Source: Bacteroidales bacterium
GTDB taxonomy: Bacteria > Bacteroidota > Bacteroidia > Bacteroidales > JAAUTT01
Assembly: GCA_012031335.1 (NCBI GenBank)
Contig: JAAUTT010000123.1
Span: 1 to 9,146 of the forward strand
Direction of reading: 5' to 3'
Length of the DNA: 9,146 bases
This document shows positions 6,725 to 9,146 of the stretch, piece by piece (within the stretch, counting starts at the first letter, position 1; each line of letters begins with the position of its first letter). Position numbers and translations under genes: made by a program. The notes under the pieces were generated by a model. That model was not told the DNA's origin, searched no databases, and was given only the letters and a program-made list of their open reading frames with translations.

Positions 6725-8964
6725 ATGAAAAAAACGATTTTCTTCTTAATCCTGATTCTGCTGGTTACAACTGTTGGCAATCTCCGGGCACAGCGCACAG
6801 CAATAAACCTGAATGGTATCTGGGAGTTCGACCAGACAACCTCTGCATTTCCACCTAAAAAATTTACACGGAAAATCCCGGTACCTGGCCTCGTTCATCT
6901 TGCCATTCCCAAAATTGAAGATTATGACAAATTCTTTAAACGACCGGGAGCAGTAGAATTCAAGGAACAGCATAACCTCTACAATATCGACTATACTCCC
7001 CGGTACAGCTGGTATCGGAAATCGGTATTCATACCGGAAGATATGAAGGGACAGCAGGGTGTAATTACTATTAAAAAAGCCAGTATGTTACCCAGGTTTT
7101 TGTGAATGGTATTGACATGGGAACATCTGTGGCCTGCTACACGCCTGTGGAATTTAATATCTCAGGAGCACTGAAGTATGGTGTCGATAATGAAATTCTG
7201 ATCAAGGTTGGCGATCGGGTATGGTTGCCCAGCGAAGCAGCCGGCGGTACCGACAAGGAAAAGGAACATTATCTTCCGGGTATATGGGACGATGTTTTGA
7301 TTTCTTTTACCGGACACATGAGGGTTAATAGGTTGCTCGTGTTGCCTTCGGTGCAAAAGAAAGAAATTACTGTGAAAACTCAGATCAGAAATTTTACACC
7401 TGCACAAATCTTTTATGGCGATGCTATGAGCGATTCTTTTACCATGATAGTGGCCATCAGCGAAAAAAAATCAGGAAAGGAAATTACCCGAAGGTCGGGA
7501 AAGTTTATTTCCAAGCGCGACAACCTTACCGAATTGGCGATGGATATTCCCCTTCCGGATTTTACTGTCTGGACACCCGAAGCTCCTTTTTTTGTACGAG
7601 GCAAAGGTAACCCTTACAGCCCGAAATGGTACCTCCGACGAAACGGTAAAACATTTCGGGATGCGCGATTTTACCCGACAGGGTAAGTTTTTTTATTTGA
7701 ATGGGGCTCAATATATTTTGCGGGGTACCAATGTTACTCTGCAGCGTTTCTTCGAAGATCCCGATTGCAGTAATCTGGTGTGGGACAAAAACTGGGTAAG
7801 GAAATTCCTGATTGAATACCCGAAACAATTAAACTGGAATGCCATGCGCATTTGTGTTGGTATCGTACCCGATTTCTGGTACGACCTAGCCGACGAGTAT
7901 GGACTGCTCTTCCAGAATGAATGGTTGTACTGGCAAAATCATGGCTGGGACGATCAGATTCGCAAAGAATATACCGATTGGGTCTGGACCGACGGAAGCC
8001 ACCCCAGCATTGCCATCTGGGATGCTATTAACGAAAACTGGGACGATTATATCGGTAATACCCTGATACCCGAACTTAAAAAGCTGGACCCTACCCGATA
8101 TCTGGGATGCTGGCTATATGACAGGCGAACCATGATGGCTCTCGACGAAATGGACGAACCCCATCCTTATCAGGGACCCATGCCATGGACAATACAAAAT
8201 TTTGATAAAATCCTTATCCTCTGGGTTACCTCGATTTTCGACCGGAGTTGATTCAAAAACTCGAAAATGCCGGTACCGCTCAGCTGGTGAACGAATATGG
8301 CTGGATATGGCTATGGCGTAATGGCGTACCCAGCAAATTAACCGTTGATCTTGTATAAGTATTACCTGGGCGAAAATTCTACACCTGCCCAAAACAGAGC
8401 ATTGCAGGCTTATTGGCTCCAACTCGAAACCGAATGGCTGCGAAGCAATACCCAGGTAGCGGGTGTACTTGCTTTTTGTTATCTGGCCAATAATTATGGA
8501 TATACAGGCGATTGGTTTATCGACGATATCAAAGACCTGAAACCAGGACCTGCCATGGAGTGGTTAAAACATTGCTTTGCTCCGGCAGCTTTGTTTATAA
8601 ATCTTCCCGATGAACGATATACAAACATATACTCCCTCATGAACCGGATTCCGAGTTTCTCTTTAATATTGTGGGAATTAATAATTTCGGGAAATCTGTG
8701 AATGGTAAAGCTTCGGTATATATGCTCGATTCCCAGGGTAAACAAATACCTGCCTCCTCTTTGAATGTCTCGCTTGTGCCGTTCACGCGTACTACGGTTC
8801 CTGTAAAAATTCAACTCCCTTCAATTTCAGGTGGATATAATCTTGTGGTTGAATTCCTTGCCGAAGGACAATCACAGCCTGTTATTTCACGGAGATATCT
8901 TAAAGTTGGCGAATCCGGAGCATTTAAATATTTCGAAATTCAGCCTTCTTCACTTAAGAACTAA
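6725..8964 (+). pseudogene. Exported glycoside hydrolase family 2-like enzyme, frameshifted
   Basis: After repair of five single-base indels this is a 746-residue enzyme. The indels are a missing A in 7073-7078, an extra T in 7587-7593, a missing A in 8207-8210, an extra base in 8350-8353 and a missing A in 8623-8625. A signal peptide (1-22, ending LRAQ) is followed by a GH2 N-terminal jelly-roll (about 25-195: LNGIWEF, YSWYRKSVFIP, VFVNG, PGIWDDV). Next come an Ig-like domain (about 200-305) and a TIM barrel opening FGMRDFTRQGKFFYLNG...LRGTN (about 310-335). Catalytic residues are probably E437 in WDAINENW (acid/base) and E524 in LVNEYGW (nucleophile); their 87-residue spacing suits GH2. A C-terminal beta-rich region follows from about 645. 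The barrel lacks the LacZ/GUS-type NRH and SHYP motifs, so the substrate cannot be called. It is probably periplasmic or surface-exposed, and co-transcribed with the GntR gene. Confidence 0.85.
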
Positions 8965-9015
8965 AACACATTTTTGATGCAATATCTGCAATGAAAGATA
9001 AAACAACATGAATGA

Positions 9016-9140
9016 GGGTGTCTGAAAGTCACAAATATAATTTAAACACAAAGTCACGATGATACAAAGTATTGATATTCTGATAAATATCTTCGTGACT
9101 ATAGTGTCTTAGTGTTTAAAATTAAACTTTTTACACACCC
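9016..9140. repeat. Imperfect foldback (MITE- or REP-like) repeat
   Basis: Nested inverted repeats share nearly one centre: GGGTGT (9016-9021) with ACACCC (9135-9140), TTTAAACAC (9041-9049) with GTGTTTAAA (9112-9120), GTCACGA (9053-9059) with TCGTGAC (9093-9099), and GATATT (9074-9079) with AATATC (9086-9091). The right arm contains a stretch like AAACACTAAGACAC on the reverse strand, which I recall as a common intergenic repeat type in Bacteroidota. It encodes no protein. It follows the hydrolase stop by about 50 bp and might also end transcription, although there is no clean T-run. It may extend past the window edge. Confidence 0.6.
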
Positions 9141-9146
9141 AACTCC

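Noticed and set aside
1..9146. CRISPR arrays, tRNA or rRNA genes, insertion sequences with transposase.
   Set aside because: No spaced direct repeats, no tRNA- or rRNA-like sequence and no transposase motif were seen on either strand.

Overview
The window looks like chromosomal DNA of a Bacteroidota bacterium, probably of the order Bacteroidales. Three things point there. Two perfect copies of the Bacteroidota -7 promoter element TAnnTTTG sit just upstream of the two divergent transcription units. The genes have almost no Shine-Dalgarno sequences. The gene families (an HYC_CC_PP-type protein, a secreted HMA protein ending in a GCC motif, a long CusA, and a GntR regulator with a LacI-like sensor) are typical of that phylum. 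I cannot name a genus.

Left half (1-5140, minus strand): a copper/silver efflux operon read right to left. It starts with a small secreted Cys/His protein of the HYC_CC_PP type, followed by a secreted heavy-metal-associated (HMA) protein. After a 185-bp gap holding a nested hairpin comes the 1274-residue CusA-type RND pump. The first 50 codons of a TolC-family outer-membrane channel run off the left edge. The membrane-fusion adaptor is expected further left. The methionine triad of CusA is conserved, so Cu(I)/Ag(I) is a better substrate guess than Zn/Co/Cd.

Middle (5141-5697): a divergent intergenic region of about 560 bp. It holds a promoter for the metal operon, a composite foldback repeat with a 17-bp GAAA-capped hairpin, a 19-bp palindrome, and a promoter plus operator-like dyad for the gene to the right.

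Right half (5698-8964, plus strand): a two-gene sugar module. A GntR-family regulator with a periplasmic-binding-protein-like sensor is followed 13 bp later by an exported family-2-like glycoside hydrolase. Both are broken by single-base indels, but their reading frames reconstruct cleanly. The window ends in an imperfect foldback repeat (9016-9140).

The most striking feature is the distribution of damage. I count eleven single-base indels (six losses, five gains) in the four genes between about 4400 and 8964, and none in the 3.8-kb cusA gene or the tolC stub. Removing them gives family-like proteins throughout. They are either sequencing or assembly errors confined to part of the window, or very young pseudogenes. 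I see no clearly undescribed system. The least characterised items are the hydrolase specificity, the two foldback repeats and the hairpin before cusA.
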